A DNA stretch of 64,000 nt from Arenibacter troitsensis (GTDB taxonomy: Bacteria > Bacteroidota > Bacteroidia > Flavobacteriales > Flavobacteriaceae), in the NCBI RefSeq assembly GCF_900177645.1, contig NZ_FXAO01000002.1:124001-188000 (forward strand), read 5' to 3'. Position 1 is the first letter of the stretch, and each line of letters opens with the position of its first letter. This document shows, piece by piece, positions 36,400 to 45,391 of the stretch. A program made the position numbers and the translations under genes. Below the pieces are notes generated by a model. The model saw only the letters and a program-made list of their open reading frames with translations. It searched no databases and was not told where the DNA came from.

Positions 36400-37467
36400 T
36401 TAAAAATCAGCTACCTCCCTAAGTCCCTTTTCATTTAAAATAATGATCCTTCTCCCATGGTCGGTGGCAATAAAGCCTTCGTCCTTAAAATCCGATAAGG
36501 TACGGATAGCGGTTTCAGTAGCGGTACCGATCATTCCGGCGAAATCCTCCCTAGGTATACCTATTCCACCCATGGGTTTGTCCTGTATAACATGTTTATC
36601 ATAAAGTTCCAAAAGCGCCTTTGCCGCCCTTTGCCTTACCGAGGCAAAAGCCATATCCACCAATTGCTCCTGTAGGTGCATTAAATTATTGGATATCATG
36701 CCAATGAATTTTTGTGAAACTGCAGCGTTGCCATAGATTAATTTGGTAAAATCCTTCCTAGGTATGGCACACATTTCGGCATCCTCCAGCACAGTGGCAT
36801 TTTCCACATAAACGTTATCGGAATTCAACAAGGAAAGTTGCCCAACAAAATCTCCCGGACCATATATTCCTGTTACAAATTCCTTTCCGGATTCCGTACT
36901 TTTGTAGGTCTTTACACTACCCTTTTCTATGAAATACAAAGATTTTGCGTTATCACCTTCCCAAAAAACAATATCCCTTTTATGATAGGTTTTAAGGGGA
37001 TAGTCCTTGGAAAGACTTATCAAATCGCCATATTGGGAAGCCTCGTCCAGGAATTTATTGAGGCCTTCCATGTTTTTGGCAATCTCCTTTTTAAGAAAGT
37101 CGCTCTTACGCAAACGGGAGGATATGGCTTCCAATAATTCCTTTTCCTCAAAAGGTTTGGTCAGATAATCGTCTGCCCCCAAATTCATTCCCAACCTCAC
37201 CTCTGCCCTATCGGTTTTTGCTGTTAAAAATATAAAGGGTATGCTAGAGGTGGCACTGTTTTTACCCATCAGTTCCAAAACTCCATACCCATCCAGTTCT
37301 GGCATCATGATATCACATATAATTACGTCTGGCTTAAATTTGCCTGCAAGTTCTACCCCTATTTTTCCATTCTCGGCAGTAGCTACATCGTAATTGGCCA
37401 ATTCCAATATGTCCGCGGTATTTTCCCTTACGTCCTTGTTATCCTCAATTAATAGAATTTTTTTCAT
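36400..37467 (-). CDS. Response regulator with REC, cNMP-binding-like and Crp-type HTH domains (Reg-1)
   Basis: 355 residues. The REC domain (1-120) has Asp52 as phospho-acceptor ('VIICDIMMPELDG') and the conserved Lys in 'DDYLTKPFEE'. A cNMP-binding-like beta-roll (~150-265) starts 'YPLKTYHKRDIVFWEGD'. A Crp/FNR winged helix (~280-350) has 'IPREDFAGMIGTATETAIRTL'. The recognition helix keeps the Glu and Arg of FNR (E-T-A-I-R against E-T-I-S-R), which fits contact with a TGA half-site. No Fe-S cysteine cluster is seen, so phosphorylation presumably replaces direct ligand sensing. It overlaps the LOV kinase gene by 23 bp, so the two are coupled and almost surely partners. Confidence 0.93.
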   Translation of the reverse strand: MKKILLIEDNKDVRENTADILELANYDVATAENGKIGVELAGKFKPDVIICDIMMPELDGYGVLELMGKNSATSSIPFIFLTAKTDRAEVRLGMNLGADDYLTKPFEEKELLEAISSRLRKSDFLKKEIAKNMEGLNKFLDEASQYGDLISLSKDYPLKTYHKRDIVFWEGDNAKSLYFIEKGSVKTYKSTESGKEFVTGIYGPGDFVGQLSLLNSDNVYVENATVLEDAEMCAIPRKDFTKLIYGNAAVSQKFIGMISNNLMHLQEQLVDMAFASVRQRAAKALLELYDKHVIQDKPMGGIGIPREDFAGMIGTATETAIRTLSDFKDEGFIATDHGRRIIILNEKGLREVADF

Positions 37468-40198
37468 TTTCGTATATATTTACCGGAAGCATTACCTTGA
37501 AGGTGCTACCCACTCCTAATTCACTGTTAAAGCTAACACCACCGCCCAAAAGCTCCGTATACTGTTTCACAATATGAAGTCCAAGACCTGTGCCCTGAAA
37601 GTTGGTAGCATTCTCTGCGCGAAAAAAGCGGTTAAAGAGATTTTTTTGCTCCTCTTTGGGTATACCAATGCCTTTATCCTTAATATTTATGGATAAGTCT
37701 TTACCAGTAACCTTTATTTCGATGATGATCTCCTTGTGCTCCTCCGAATATTTTATGGCATTGGAGAGAAGATTTATAAGGATATGGTTCAATAGTTTCG
37801 GATCCAGATAAACCGATATTGAGGGTTGGGAATACTTTAATAGAATGTCCTGGCCTTCTTTTTTGTTCGGCTCCAATTCATCGATCAACATTTTTATAAA
37901 CGGTATTAACTCAAAAGACTTCGGTTTAACCTGTACTTTACCCTCTTCCAACTTGCTCAATGACAGAAAATCGTTAAGAATAACAACAAGATCCTTTACA
38001 TTATTTCTTATTCTGGAAACGTGCTTCAACCTCCTATCTTCCTTACCAGGCTCATTTTGTTTCCCTATTAGGATTGCTGAAGATAGAATGGCACTTAGTG
38101 GGGTGCGGAATTCATGGGAGGCCATCGAAATAAAACGGGATTTCAGCTCATTTAGTTCCTTTTCCACCTTGAGTGTCTTTTCCAATTTATGCTGAACCAT
38201 TTTCTGCTCGGTAACATTGTTGTAAACAAACAAGGCCCACTTTATTTTCTTTTCATCGGAATAGAGCGGTGTGGAATTTACCGCATAACACTGATTTTGA
38301 AAATCCACTTCAAAAGAAATATTGCTGCCTCGTAATGTTTTTCGAATATCGGATTTAATTTTTTTGATCTGCCATTTTGAAAAAACCGGGATATCATCAA
38401 TGGGTATTCCTTCAAAATCCGACTTATTAATATTGACACGGTCCATTTCCTCCCCTTCCACATAAACCAGTTCATAATGTGAATTAAAGACCATAATAAC
38501 CCCATTGGGAAAATTGTGCGCTATAGCAGTAAATAATGCCCTGTTCAATTTGGCCTTCCTTTCCGCTCTTTGTGTTTCTACCAATTGATCTTCAAGGCTT
38601 ATACTGGTAGACACCAATTTTTGCACTGTAGATTGTACCTCCCTTGTACGTTCTTCCACGGTATTCTCTAAATGAAGGGCATATTCCTCCAATTTTTTCT
38701 TGGCATCCTGAATTTCTGTTACATCGTTCAGAACCCCTATAAAATGGGTTAATTTTTCGTTTTTATCATATAGAGGGGTAATGAACAGATCGTTCCAAAA
38801 GAGGGCGCCATCCTTTCTGTAATTTCTTACCAACACCCTACAAGGCATTCCCTCCTTTACGGCTTTGGCCAGTTGTACAATTCCAAGCTGATCGCGATCG
38901 TCATTCTGTAAAAATCTACAGTTTTTGCCGGTCACTTCTTCGACCCCATATCCGGTAATATCCGTAAAAGACTTGTTGCCATAAATTATAGGTTGTAAAG
39001 GATGTTGGGCATCCACAATAATGATACCGTTCCCAACAGCTTCCAATGCCCTATTTCTAATATTTAGGGTATCCTGTAACACTGTGGTTTCGGTAATATC
39101 CAAGCCCGAGCTTACCACGCCAATAATTTCATTATTTGCATTCCTCAATGTAGCATTGCTCCATTGAATTAGTCGCTCTTCCCCTCCTTTGGCAATTACA
39201 AGGTTTTCATACATATTGGGCACTTCCAACCTCTCTTGGATAATGTCTTCAAAGAGTTCCATTAATCGCTTTTTATCCCTGGTCGGAATAAAATTCTTAA
39301 ACCAGTTTTTCTTTAAAATAGCTACTTCTTCAACACCCAATATTTCACAAGTTCTTTTATTGACAAGTTCAACGGTATGTTCCCTGTTGATTACTAGAAA
39401 CATTGTAGGAGAAGAATCCAAATATTGGCGGAGCAATTTTTCTTCCTTGTCCAGAGCCATTTCTATTTCCTTCCCCTTTGTGATATCCTGCATAAAACCC
39501 TCCAAACTACATATGTTTCCCTGCTCATCAATTACACAGGAAACCTGCTCCCATATCCATTTTATTTCCTTCTTTGCCGTAATGATCCTATAGGTAAGCT
39601 GATACTGTACCTTGTCCGAAATTGCCTTCTTTATCTCCTGTAGGACCCTAAATAGATCTTCCGGGTGAATTAAGGACTCCCATTTTATATTAGAGTTGTC
39701 ATAAAATTGTGCCGGAGAATATCCGGTTATCTCCAAGCAAGCCTCACTGATAAATTCAATGTTCCAAGGGCTATCCGTTTTAGAGCGATATACAATTCCG
39801 GACACATTGGAAATCAACGTTCTAAACTTTCTATCACTTTCAAATACTGAAATATCGGCTGGTTTACAATAAATGACTTTTACGTTCTGAGATTTTATTA
39901 CAGTTGGGACGATCCTAATATCGATTGGAAATTTAGCTCCATTCTTGTCCCTACCATAAAATTGATTGGGGCCCACGACAATCCTATTCATCTCTGCAGC
40001 AACAGCATTTAGCTTCCAATCCGGAATAATCAAATGAATATCCTGATGCAACAACTCCCCTTCCACATATCCGAACATTCTATGCGCAGACAAGTTGGCA
40101 ATGAGCATAGATCCATATTGGTCTACCACAATTAGTCCAGCTAAGGAAGATTCAAAAATGGATTGAAAGAGATCACTATTCGCTATTTGTTCATTCAT
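37445..40198 (-). CDS. PAS/LOV multi-sensor histidine kinase (Kin-1)
   Basis: About 917 residues. I took the ATG at 40198, which has an AAAAGG ribosome binding site; a GTG 21 bp upstream is the alternative. It has no membrane helices. Domains in order: PAS (~8-120), PAS (~125-245), PAS (~250-370), a LOV domain (~375-485), a coiled coil, PAS (~540-655), HisKA with His695 in 'SMASHEFRTPLSAIL', and HATPase with 'NAIKYS', 'DKGIGIPKEEQ' and 'GTGLGLHIVKQY'. The LOV flavin motif is 'GKNCRFLQ' with the photoactive Cys at 427, followed by 'NYRKDGALFWNDL'. The signalling Gln of 'FIGVQ' is Leu here ('FIGVLND'). It has a divergent palindrome promoter, so the pair is probably autoregulated. Confidence 0.92.
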   Translation of the reverse strand: MNEQIANSDLFQSIFESSLAGLIVVDQYGSMLIANLSAHRMFGYVEGELLHQDIHLIIPDWKLNAVAAEMNRIVVGPNQFYGRDKNGAKFPIDIRIVPTVIKSQNVKVIYCKPADISVFESDRKFRTLISNVSGIVYRSKTDSPWNIEFISEACLEITGYSPAQFYDNSNIKWESLIHPEDLFRVLQEIKKAISDKVQYQLTYRIITAKKEIKWIWEQVSCVIDEQGNICSLEGFMQDITKGKEIEMALDKEEKLLRQYLDSSPTMFLVINREHTVELVNKRTCEILGVEEVAILKKNWFKNFIPTRDKKRLMELFEDIIQERLEVPNMYENLVIAKGGEERLIQWSNATLRNANNEIIGVVSSGLDITETTVLQDTLNIRNRALEAVGNGIIIVDAQHPLQPIIYGNKSFTDITGYGVEEVTGKNCRFLQNDDRDQLGIVQLAKAVKEGMPCRVLVRNYRKDGALFWNDLFITPLYDKNEKLTHFIGVLNDVTEIQDAKKKLEEYALHLENTVEERTREVQSTVQKLVSTSISLEDQLVETQRAERKAKLNRALFTAIAHNFPNGVIMVFNSHYELVYVEGEEMDRVNINKSDFEGIPIDDIPVFSKWQIKKIKSDIRKTLRGSNISFEVDFQNQCYAVNSTPLYSDEKKIKWALFVYNNVTEQKMVQHKLEKTLKVEKELNELKSRFISMASHEFRTPLSAILSSAILIGKQNEPGKEDRRLKHVSRIRNNVKDLVVILNDFLSLSKLEEGKVQVKPKSFELIPFIKMLIDELEPNKKEGQDILLKYSQPSISVYLDPKLLNHILINLLSNAIKYSEEHKEIIIEIKVTGKDLSINIKDKGIGIPKEEQKNLFNRFFRAENATNFQGTGLGLHIVKQYTELLGGGVSFNSELGVGSTFKVMLPVNIYENEKNSIN

Positions 40199-40353
40199 TG
40201 TGCCTTTTCTGATTTTCACTAATTGGTCCTGACAAAACCAAAAGGAAGCGCTATTATGTTTTTTCGTTACCTATTTACTGTCAAATGAAGCCTTTTTACA
40301 GGTATTTTGGCAATCTGTTACACAAATGTATTATGTACTTCATCTGAAAGAAA

Positions 40354-40365
40354 TGATATCGGTCA
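40354..40365 (-). promoter_or_regulatory. TGAY-N4-RTCA palindrome, site 8, for the LOV kinase operon
   Basis: TGAT-ATCG-GTCA. Minus-strand -7 box TACATTTG (40323-40330) is a perfect TAnnTTTG at 29.5 bp. No box lies at that spacing on the plus strand. Confidence 0.8.
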
Positions 40366-40392
40366 TAACCCCTGCCTAGATTGTAAAAAACC

Positions 40393-40404
40393 TGATAAAG
40401 GTCA
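40393..40404 (+). promoter_or_regulatory. TGAY-N4-RTCA palindrome, site 9, for the patatin gene
   Basis: TGAT-AAAG-GTCA. Plus-strand -7 box TAATTTTG (40428-40435) is perfect at 29.5 bp. It sits 39 bp from site 8, so each divergent gene has its own site. Confidence 0.8.
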
Positions 40405-40457
40405 TATGTGTATTTCTTTAGATGGAATAATTTTGATTCAAATTCTAAATAAAAGAT

Positions 40458-41297
40458 ATGACAATAGGGTTGGTCCTTTCTGGTGGTGGTATACGGGGTG
40501 TTGCCCACGTTGGGGCCATAAAGGCTTTGGAGGAATACGGCATTTATCCTTCCCATATTGCCGGCACCAGTGCAGGTGCCATTGTTGGTGCATTGTACGC
40601 TTCGGGCTGTAACTGGGAGCAAATGTTGGATTTTTTTAAGACTACAGAGATTTTTAGTTTTAATAAATATGCCGTAGGAAAACCTGGTTTCCTGGATACG
40701 GAAAAATTCCATGATCAATTTAAGGCCTACACACCCCATGACACCTTCGAATCCTTGGAAAAGCAACTTTATGTAACGGCTACCAATTTGCTTGATGGCA
40801 CGCTAAATGTCTTTAGTGAGGGCGAACTCATAAAGCCCGTATTGGCGTCGGCAGCGGTTCCCGGACTATTTGCGCCAGTAGAGATGAACAAAGGTTATTT
40901 CGTAGACGGGGGGACCTTGAACAATTTTCCGGTTGACCTAATAAAAAAATACTGTGACCGGATTGTGGGTGTCTATGTAAACCCGTTCAATCATGTAAGC
41001 ATCAAAGACCTTAATCATGTAAACAAAGTTTTGGAAAGGGCCTATCATGTAATGGTGGCCAATGAAACCACTAAAAAATTTATAGACTGTGATCTATTGA
41101 TCCGACCGGACAAAATGGATCAGTATAGCATGTTCAGCATGAAAAATTTGGACATCATTTTTGATTTGGGCTATAATGCCACCATCAAAGCACTTCGCAA
41201 CAGTCCACTGGCCTCAGAATTGTTATCTGCGGCAGAATTAGAGGCTATGAACGGATTTTCATTGGATCCTGCCGTTGTTGGGAAACCACAGAAATAG
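40458..41297 (+). CDS. Patatin-like phospholipase
   Basis: A 279-residue serine lipase with the patatin catalytic dyad. The oxyanion loop is 'LSGGGIRGVAHVGAIKALEE', the nucleophile elbow 'IAGTSAGAIVGALYASG' and the Asp motif 'FVDGGTLNNFPVD'. No signal peptide is seen, so it would act in the cytoplasm or at the inner membrane, releasing fatty acids from phospholipids. It is the only gene of its transcript; the predicted leader is about 20 nt. A link to membrane remodelling under stress is inferred from its regulated promoter. Confidence 0.93.
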   Translation: MTIGLVLSGGGIRGVAHVGAIKALEEYGIYPSHIAGTSAGAIVGALYASGCNWEQMLDFFKTTEIFSFNKYAVGKPGFLDTEKFHDQFKAYTPHDTFESLEKQLYVTATNLLDGTLNVFSEGELIKPVLASAAVPGLFAPVEMNKGYFVDGGTLNNFPVDLIKKYCDRIVGVYVNPFNHVSIKDLNHVNKVLERAYHVMVANETTKKFIDCDLLIRPDKMDQYSMFSMKNLDIIFDLGYNATIKALRNSPLASELLSAAELEAMNGFSLDPAVVGKPQK

Positions 41298-41430
41298 ACT
41301 TTCCTAAATGCCTTTATTATCGAGAACTTGCTTTAATTATACGTATACCAGGGTATGTACTATGGGATCCACAGTAAAACTAAATTCTATAAACAACCCA
41401 AACCAATGGCACGCATTTAAAATGCAAAAG

Positions 41431-41482
41431 CCTTCCCGTTTAGGCCACCCACATGGACATATTTTGGGTTCTGACGGGAAGG
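41431..41482. repeat. Inverted repeat between patatin and hsp20 genes
   Basis: Perfect 9-bp arms CCTTCCCGT (41431-41439) and ACGGGAAGG (41474-41482) are separated by 34 bp. It lies between convergent genes and could be a long-loop terminator, but there is no clean T run. The role is uncertain. Confidence 0.4.
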
Positions 41483-41512
41483 AATTGCTTCTAACAAATA
41501 ACCAACCAATAA

Positions 41513-41977
41513 TTATCCGATCTGTACTTTTTTAGGAGGTGTTTTTTTAGCTTCCTCTTTCTTGGCAAGATTAAAGCTAAGAATACCATCCTTGTAGGCA
41601 GCCTTAATTTCTTCATGCTTCACATTATCAGGCAGTTGCAATGATCGCTCAAAGGAATTATAGCTAAATTCCCTTCGTGTAAATTTGTCCTCCTTTTCCT
41701 CCTTGGATTGCGACTTCTCGGCAGCAATATTTAAGCATCCGTCATCAATGGTTACTTCAAAATCCTTTTTTTGAAAACCTGGAGCAGCAAGCTCAATCTC
41801 AAAATGGTCGTCGGTTTCCTTAATGTTCAAGGCTGGCTCCGACCTTTTCCCATTCCAAAAACTATCGGGCAACATGTCCCTAACCCAAGCACGATTATCG
41901 AAAAAATCGTCCATATCAAAAAAATCTTGGGTTATAAGGTTTCTAAATGGTCTTCTCTTAAATTTTACAAGTGTCAT
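41513..41977 (-). CDS. Small heat-shock protein, Hsp20/alpha-crystallin family
   Basis: A 154-residue ATP-independent chaperone that holds unfolding proteins. The alpha-crystallin domain (~45-140) contains 'PALNIKETDDHFEIELAAPGF', 'DFEVTIDDGCLNIAAEK', 'FERSLQLPDNVKHEEIKAAY' and the end motif 'DGILSFNLAKKE'. The tail 'PPKKVQIG' supplies the V/I-x-I-like anchor. It lies divergent from a P-type ATPase and shares palindrome site 10. The M. tuberculosis DosR regulon also contains an alpha-crystallin gene (hspX). Confidence 0.95.
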   Translation of the reverse strand: MTLVKFKRRPFRNLITQDFFDMDDFFDNRAWVRDMLPDSFWNGKRSEPALNIKETDDHFEIELAAPGFQKKDFEVTIDDGCLNIAAEKSQSKEEKEDKFTRREFSYNSFERSLQLPDNVKHEEIKAAYKDGILSFNLAKKEEAKKTPPKKVQIG

Positions 41978-42046
41978 AATATTTTATTTTTAAGGGTTAT
42001 ATATTTATTGTAATTCTAAAATACATCCAAACAGCCTTGTACAAAA

Positions 42047-42058
42047 TGATTTAGGTCA
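42047..42058. promoter_or_regulatory. TGAY-N4-RTCA palindrome, site 10, bidirectional
   Basis: TGAT-TTAG-GTCA. Minus strand: TATTTTAG (42016-42023) for hsp20. Plus strand: TATTTTTA (42082-42089) for the P-type ATPase. Both boxes start 29.5 bp from the centre with one mismatch each. Confidence 0.75.
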
Positions 42059-42198
42059 GTCGCACATAAATTCCTTACATTTATTTTTACCATATCAAAT
42101 CATGGTATCAAAACTGTGCTAACCATATCCGAATTATAGAAATTGCTAAAGTTGGATTCCAATGCTTGGTTAACTACAATTTTGTTAAATTAGATAGT

Positions 42199-44709
42199 AT
42201 GATCAATCCAATCGATTTTGGCATTAAAGGGCTAACGAATGAAGCGGTAAAAAGCTCTAGAAAAAAGTACGGGGAAAATAGCCTTAACTACAAGAAGGAA
42301 AATGGTTTTTTCGACGCTTTAAAAAGTATCGCCCAAGAGCCAATGGTCATTTTATTAATGGTGGCCTCTTCTATCTATTTTATCACTGGAAATAACGGGG
42401 ATGGTATATTTATGGTTGCAGCCATTATCCTGGTAGCCTCCATATCCCTTTATCAGGACTCCAAAAGTAGGATGGCACTGGAAAAATTAAAAAGTCTAAC
42501 CCAACCCAATAGTCAGGTCATTAGGAACGGAGAAGTAGTAGAGATACCCAGTGAGGAGTTGGTAGTTGGCGATAGCCTAATGGTTGAGGAAGGCAACACC
42601 ATTCCTGCCGATGGCATCATTGTTCATTCCAACGATTTCTCCGTAAACGAATCCATTCTTACAGGAGAATCGCTTTCCGTTTTTAAGGATGCATCAAAAT
42701 TGGACAATAAGATATTTGGAGGCACTACCGTTGCTAGTGGACTGGCAATCGCCACCATTACTGAAATTGGCAACAACACCCAGTTGGGTAAAATTGGAAA
42801 AAGTATCGAAGGAATCCAGGAAGAAAAAACGCCCTTGGAGAAACAGATTTCCAATTTCGTAAAAAATATGTCCATTTGGGGCGGTATCATTTTTCTACTG
42901 GTGTGGGGTATCAATTACCTTCAATCACGGGAGGTTTTGGAGAGTTTGCTACAAGCCCTGACCTTGGCCATGAGTGTCCTGCCAGAAGAAATACCGGTGG
43001 CCTTCACCACTTTCATGGCCTTAGGTGCCTATAGATTGATGAAAATGGGCATTGTGGTAAAACAAATGAAAACCGTTGAATCCTTAGGAAGTGCTACCGT
43101 TATTTGTACGGACAAAACCGGCACCATAACCCAAAATAAGATGGAGCTTGCAAAACTCTTCACCCTGGATACGGGAGAGGTAATTTCTGTAGAAAGCACC
43201 TTAAATAATTTTGAAAAAGAATTGGTCACCATAGCGATGTGGGCCAGCGAACCAATACCTTTCGACCCTATGGAAAAAGCCTTGCATGAGGCCTATACCA
43301 GAATTGCCCCTGTAGACCAACGGCCGCATTATAAAATGGTACACGAGTATCCGTTAAACGGAAAACCTCCGATGATGACCCATCTGTTCGAAAATAGTGA
43401 AGGTCACCGTATCGTTGCCGCCAAAGGGGCCCCCGAAGCTCTTTTGGCAACCTCCACACTTACCGATACTCAAAAAGAACAGATTACGGCTATCTTGACC
43501 AATTTAGGGCGGCAAGGATACCGAATGTTAGGAGTGGGGCAAGCTATTTTTCAAGGGTCTGAGTTTCCGGAAAAACAACAGGATTTTCAATTTGTCTTCA
43601 AGGGATTGGTGGCCTTTTATGACCCCCCAAAAGATAACATTCGCCAGGTATTGAAAGATTTTGACAAGGCCGGAATACAGGTAAAACTGGTTACAGGTGA
43701 TAATCCAGCCACTTCCATGGCCATTGCCAAACAGATTAATTTTCCCGGCTATGAAAAAAACATGACCGGGGAAGAACTAATGCAATTAGGGGATACTGAA
43801 TTACAGCAAAAGGTAAAAAGTACACAGGTCTTTACCCGTATGTTCCCAGAAGCCAAACTACGAATTGTAAACGCCATAAAGGCCAATAACGAAGTAGTGG
43901 CCATGACCGGTGATGGAGTCAACGACGGTCCAGCGCTCAAGGCAGCGCATATCGGGATTGCCATGGGCCAAAAAGGAACTGAGATTGCCAAGCAAGCCGC
44001 CTCCTTGATCTTGGTGGACGATGACCTTTCCAAAATGATAGATGCCATTGCCATGGGCAGAAAAATATATAGCAATCTAAAAAAGGCCATCCAGTATATC
44101 ATATCCATTCATATCCCAATCATATTAACGGTATTTATTCCCTTGGCATTGGGGTGGGTCTATCCCGCTATATTTTCACCCTCCCATGTTATTTTATTGG
44201 AATTGATTATGGGCCCCACCTGCTCCATTATTTATGAAAACGAGCCGATGGAGAAAAATACCATGATTAAAAAACCAAGGCCATTTACTACCACTTTTTT
44301 TAAGTTCAAGGAATTGATAACCAGTATCATTCAAGGACTAGTGATTACCCTGGGATCGTTATCGGTATACCAATACGCCATTTTTGAAGGATATAACGAA
44401 TCAGTAACCAGAACCATGGTGTTTATGGTCTTGATATCTTCCAATATTTTTCTGACCTTGGTAAACCGCTCTTTCTATTATTCCATTTGGACCACTTTAA
44501 AATATAAGAACAACCTAGTGCCTTTAATTATAGGGATTACTTTGATCTTATCGGCATTGTTACTCTTTGTGCCCCCATTAACAAGGTTTTTTCAATTTGA
44601 AACCTTATCCTTCAAACAGCTGGCAATTGCTGTCCTGGTAGGCATAATATCCGTACTATGGTACGAAATTGTGAAAGGGATTAAACGAGCCAGGTTAAAA
44701 TTAAAATAG
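42199..44709 (+). CDS. Cation-translocating P-type ATPase (P2-like)
   Basis: About 836 residues from the ATG at 42199; an in-frame TTG 33 bp upstream is possible. The order of parts is typical: cation ATPase N-terminal region 'GLTNEAVKSSRKKYGENSL', actuator 'ESILTGESLSVFKD', phosphorylation loop 'CTDKTGTITQNKM' (Asp305), 'MTGDGVNDGPALKAAHIG' hinge, and 10 predicted membrane helices with a C-terminal cation ATPase domain. The M4 motif is 'PEEIP' (from residue 262) in place of the PEGLP of Ca2+ pumps; this variant occurs in a bacterial subfamily of uncertain ion, so Ca2+ is only a guess. It is divergent from hsp20 under a shared site, recalling CtpF in the DosR regulon. Confidence 0.92.
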   Translation: MINPIDFGIKGLTNEAVKSSRKKYGENSLNYKKENGFFDALKSIAQEPMVILLMVASSIYFITGNNGDGIFMVAAIILVASISLYQDSKSRMALEKLKSLTQPNSQVIRNGEVVEIPSEELVVGDSLMVEEGNTIPADGIIVHSNDFSVNESILTGESLSVFKDASKLDNKIFGGTTVASGLAIATITEIGNNTQLGKIGKSIEGIQEEKTPLEKQISNFVKNMSIWGGIIFLLVWGINYLQSREVLESLLQALTLAMSVLPEEIPVAFTTFMALGAYRLMKMGIVVKQMKTVESLGSATVICTDKTGTITQNKMELAKLFTLDTGEVISVESTLNNFEKELVTIAMWASEPIPFDPMEKALHEAYTRIAPVDQRPHYKMVHEYPLNGKPPMMTHLFENSEGHRIVAAKGAPEALLATSTLTDTQKEQITAILTNLGRQGYRMLGVGQAIFQGSEFPEKQQDFQFVFKGLVAFYDPPKDNIRQVLKDFDKAGIQVKLVTGDNPATSMAIAKQINFPGYEKNMTGEELMQLGDTELQQKVKSTQVFTRMFPEAKLRIVNAIKANNEVVAMTGDGVNDGPALKAAHIGIAMGQKGTEIAKQAASLILVDDDLSKMIDAIAMGRKIYSNLKKAIQYIISIHIPIILTVFIPLALGWVYPAIFSPSHVILLELIMGPTCSIIYENEPMEKNTMIKKPRPFTTTFFKFKELITSIIQGLVITLGSLSVYQYAIFEGYNESVTRTMVFMVLISSNIFLTLVNRSFYYSIWTTLKYKNNLVPLIIGITLILSALLLFVPPLTRFFQFETLSFKQLAIAVLVGIISVLWYEIVKGIKRARLKLK

Positions 44710-44737
44710 TGCAATAAATGTCCGGATGGTAAGAAGG

Positions 44738-45391
44738 CTAAAGTTTCACTCCAAATGCCAAATCCCCAGCATCCCCTATTCCTGGAACAATATAGCCTTT
44801 GCTATTTAATTGGGTATCAATGGCCGCTATCCACAATTGGGTATTCTTTGGAAAAACTGTCTTAATATGGTCTATCCCGGATTGGGAACCTATTACCGAA
44901 ATAATATGGATCTGCTTGGGTTTGCCATGATTCTTAAGTGCATTTAAAACATTTTCCAAGGTTTTTCCTGTGGCCAACATAGGATCTGTAAGTAGTAAGG
45001 TTTTATTTTCCAGAGATGGGGCAGCAAAGTATTTTACGATGACTTCAAAAGCATCCTCATCTCCACGGTGATGCCTATAGGCCGAAATAAAAGCGTTCTC
45101 CGCGTTGTCAAAATAATTTAACAGGCCTTGATGTAGAGGGAGTCCGGCACGTAAAACGGAACACAGCACCAGATCATCCACTGGCATGGCCATTTCTTTG
45201 GTTCCCAAAGGAGTTTCAACCGCTTGGTTCCTATAGTTAAGGGTCTTGCTAAGTTCATAGCCCAAAATTTCCCCAATACGTTCAATATTGCGCCTAAAGC
45301 GCATGCTATCTCGTTGAATATGCGTATCCCTAATTTCGGCTACAAATTTATTTAACAGTGAATTTTCTTCCCCTAGACTATGTATAACCAT
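44738..45391 (-). CDS. upp: Uracil phosphoribosyltransferase
   Basis: About 217 residues; type I PRTase that makes UMP from uracil and PRPP. It has the dimer and substrate parts 'LVLCSVLRAGLPLHQGLLNYF', 'ISAYRHHRGDEDAFEVIVKYF' and the PRPP loop 'TLLLTDPMLATGKTLENVL'. The uracil-binding end reads 'GYIVPGIGDAGDLAFG'. The start is the ATG at 45391; the stop of the protease gene upstream overlaps it by one base (TGATG), so translation is coupled. Pairing with a site-2 protease is unusual and suggests it is co-opted into the stress regulon for nucleobase salvage. Confidence 0.95.
   Translation of the reverse strand: MVIHSLGEENSLLNKFVAEIRDTHIQRDSMRFRRNIERIGEILGYELSKTLNYRNQAVETPLGTKEMAMPVDDLVLCSVLRAGLPLHQGLLNYFDNAENAFISAYRHHRGDEDAFEVIVKYFAAPSLENKTLLLTDPMLATGKTLENVLNALKNHGKPKQIHIISVIGSQSGIDHIKTVFPKNTQLWIAAIDTQLNSKGYIVPGIGDAGDLAFGVKL

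Noticed and set aside
41308-41535. 75-codon open frame between the patatin and hsp20 genes
   Set aside because: It overlaps the hsp20 3' end, has a composition unlike the neighbours, contains the inverted repeat at 41431-41482, and lacks a promoter or family match.
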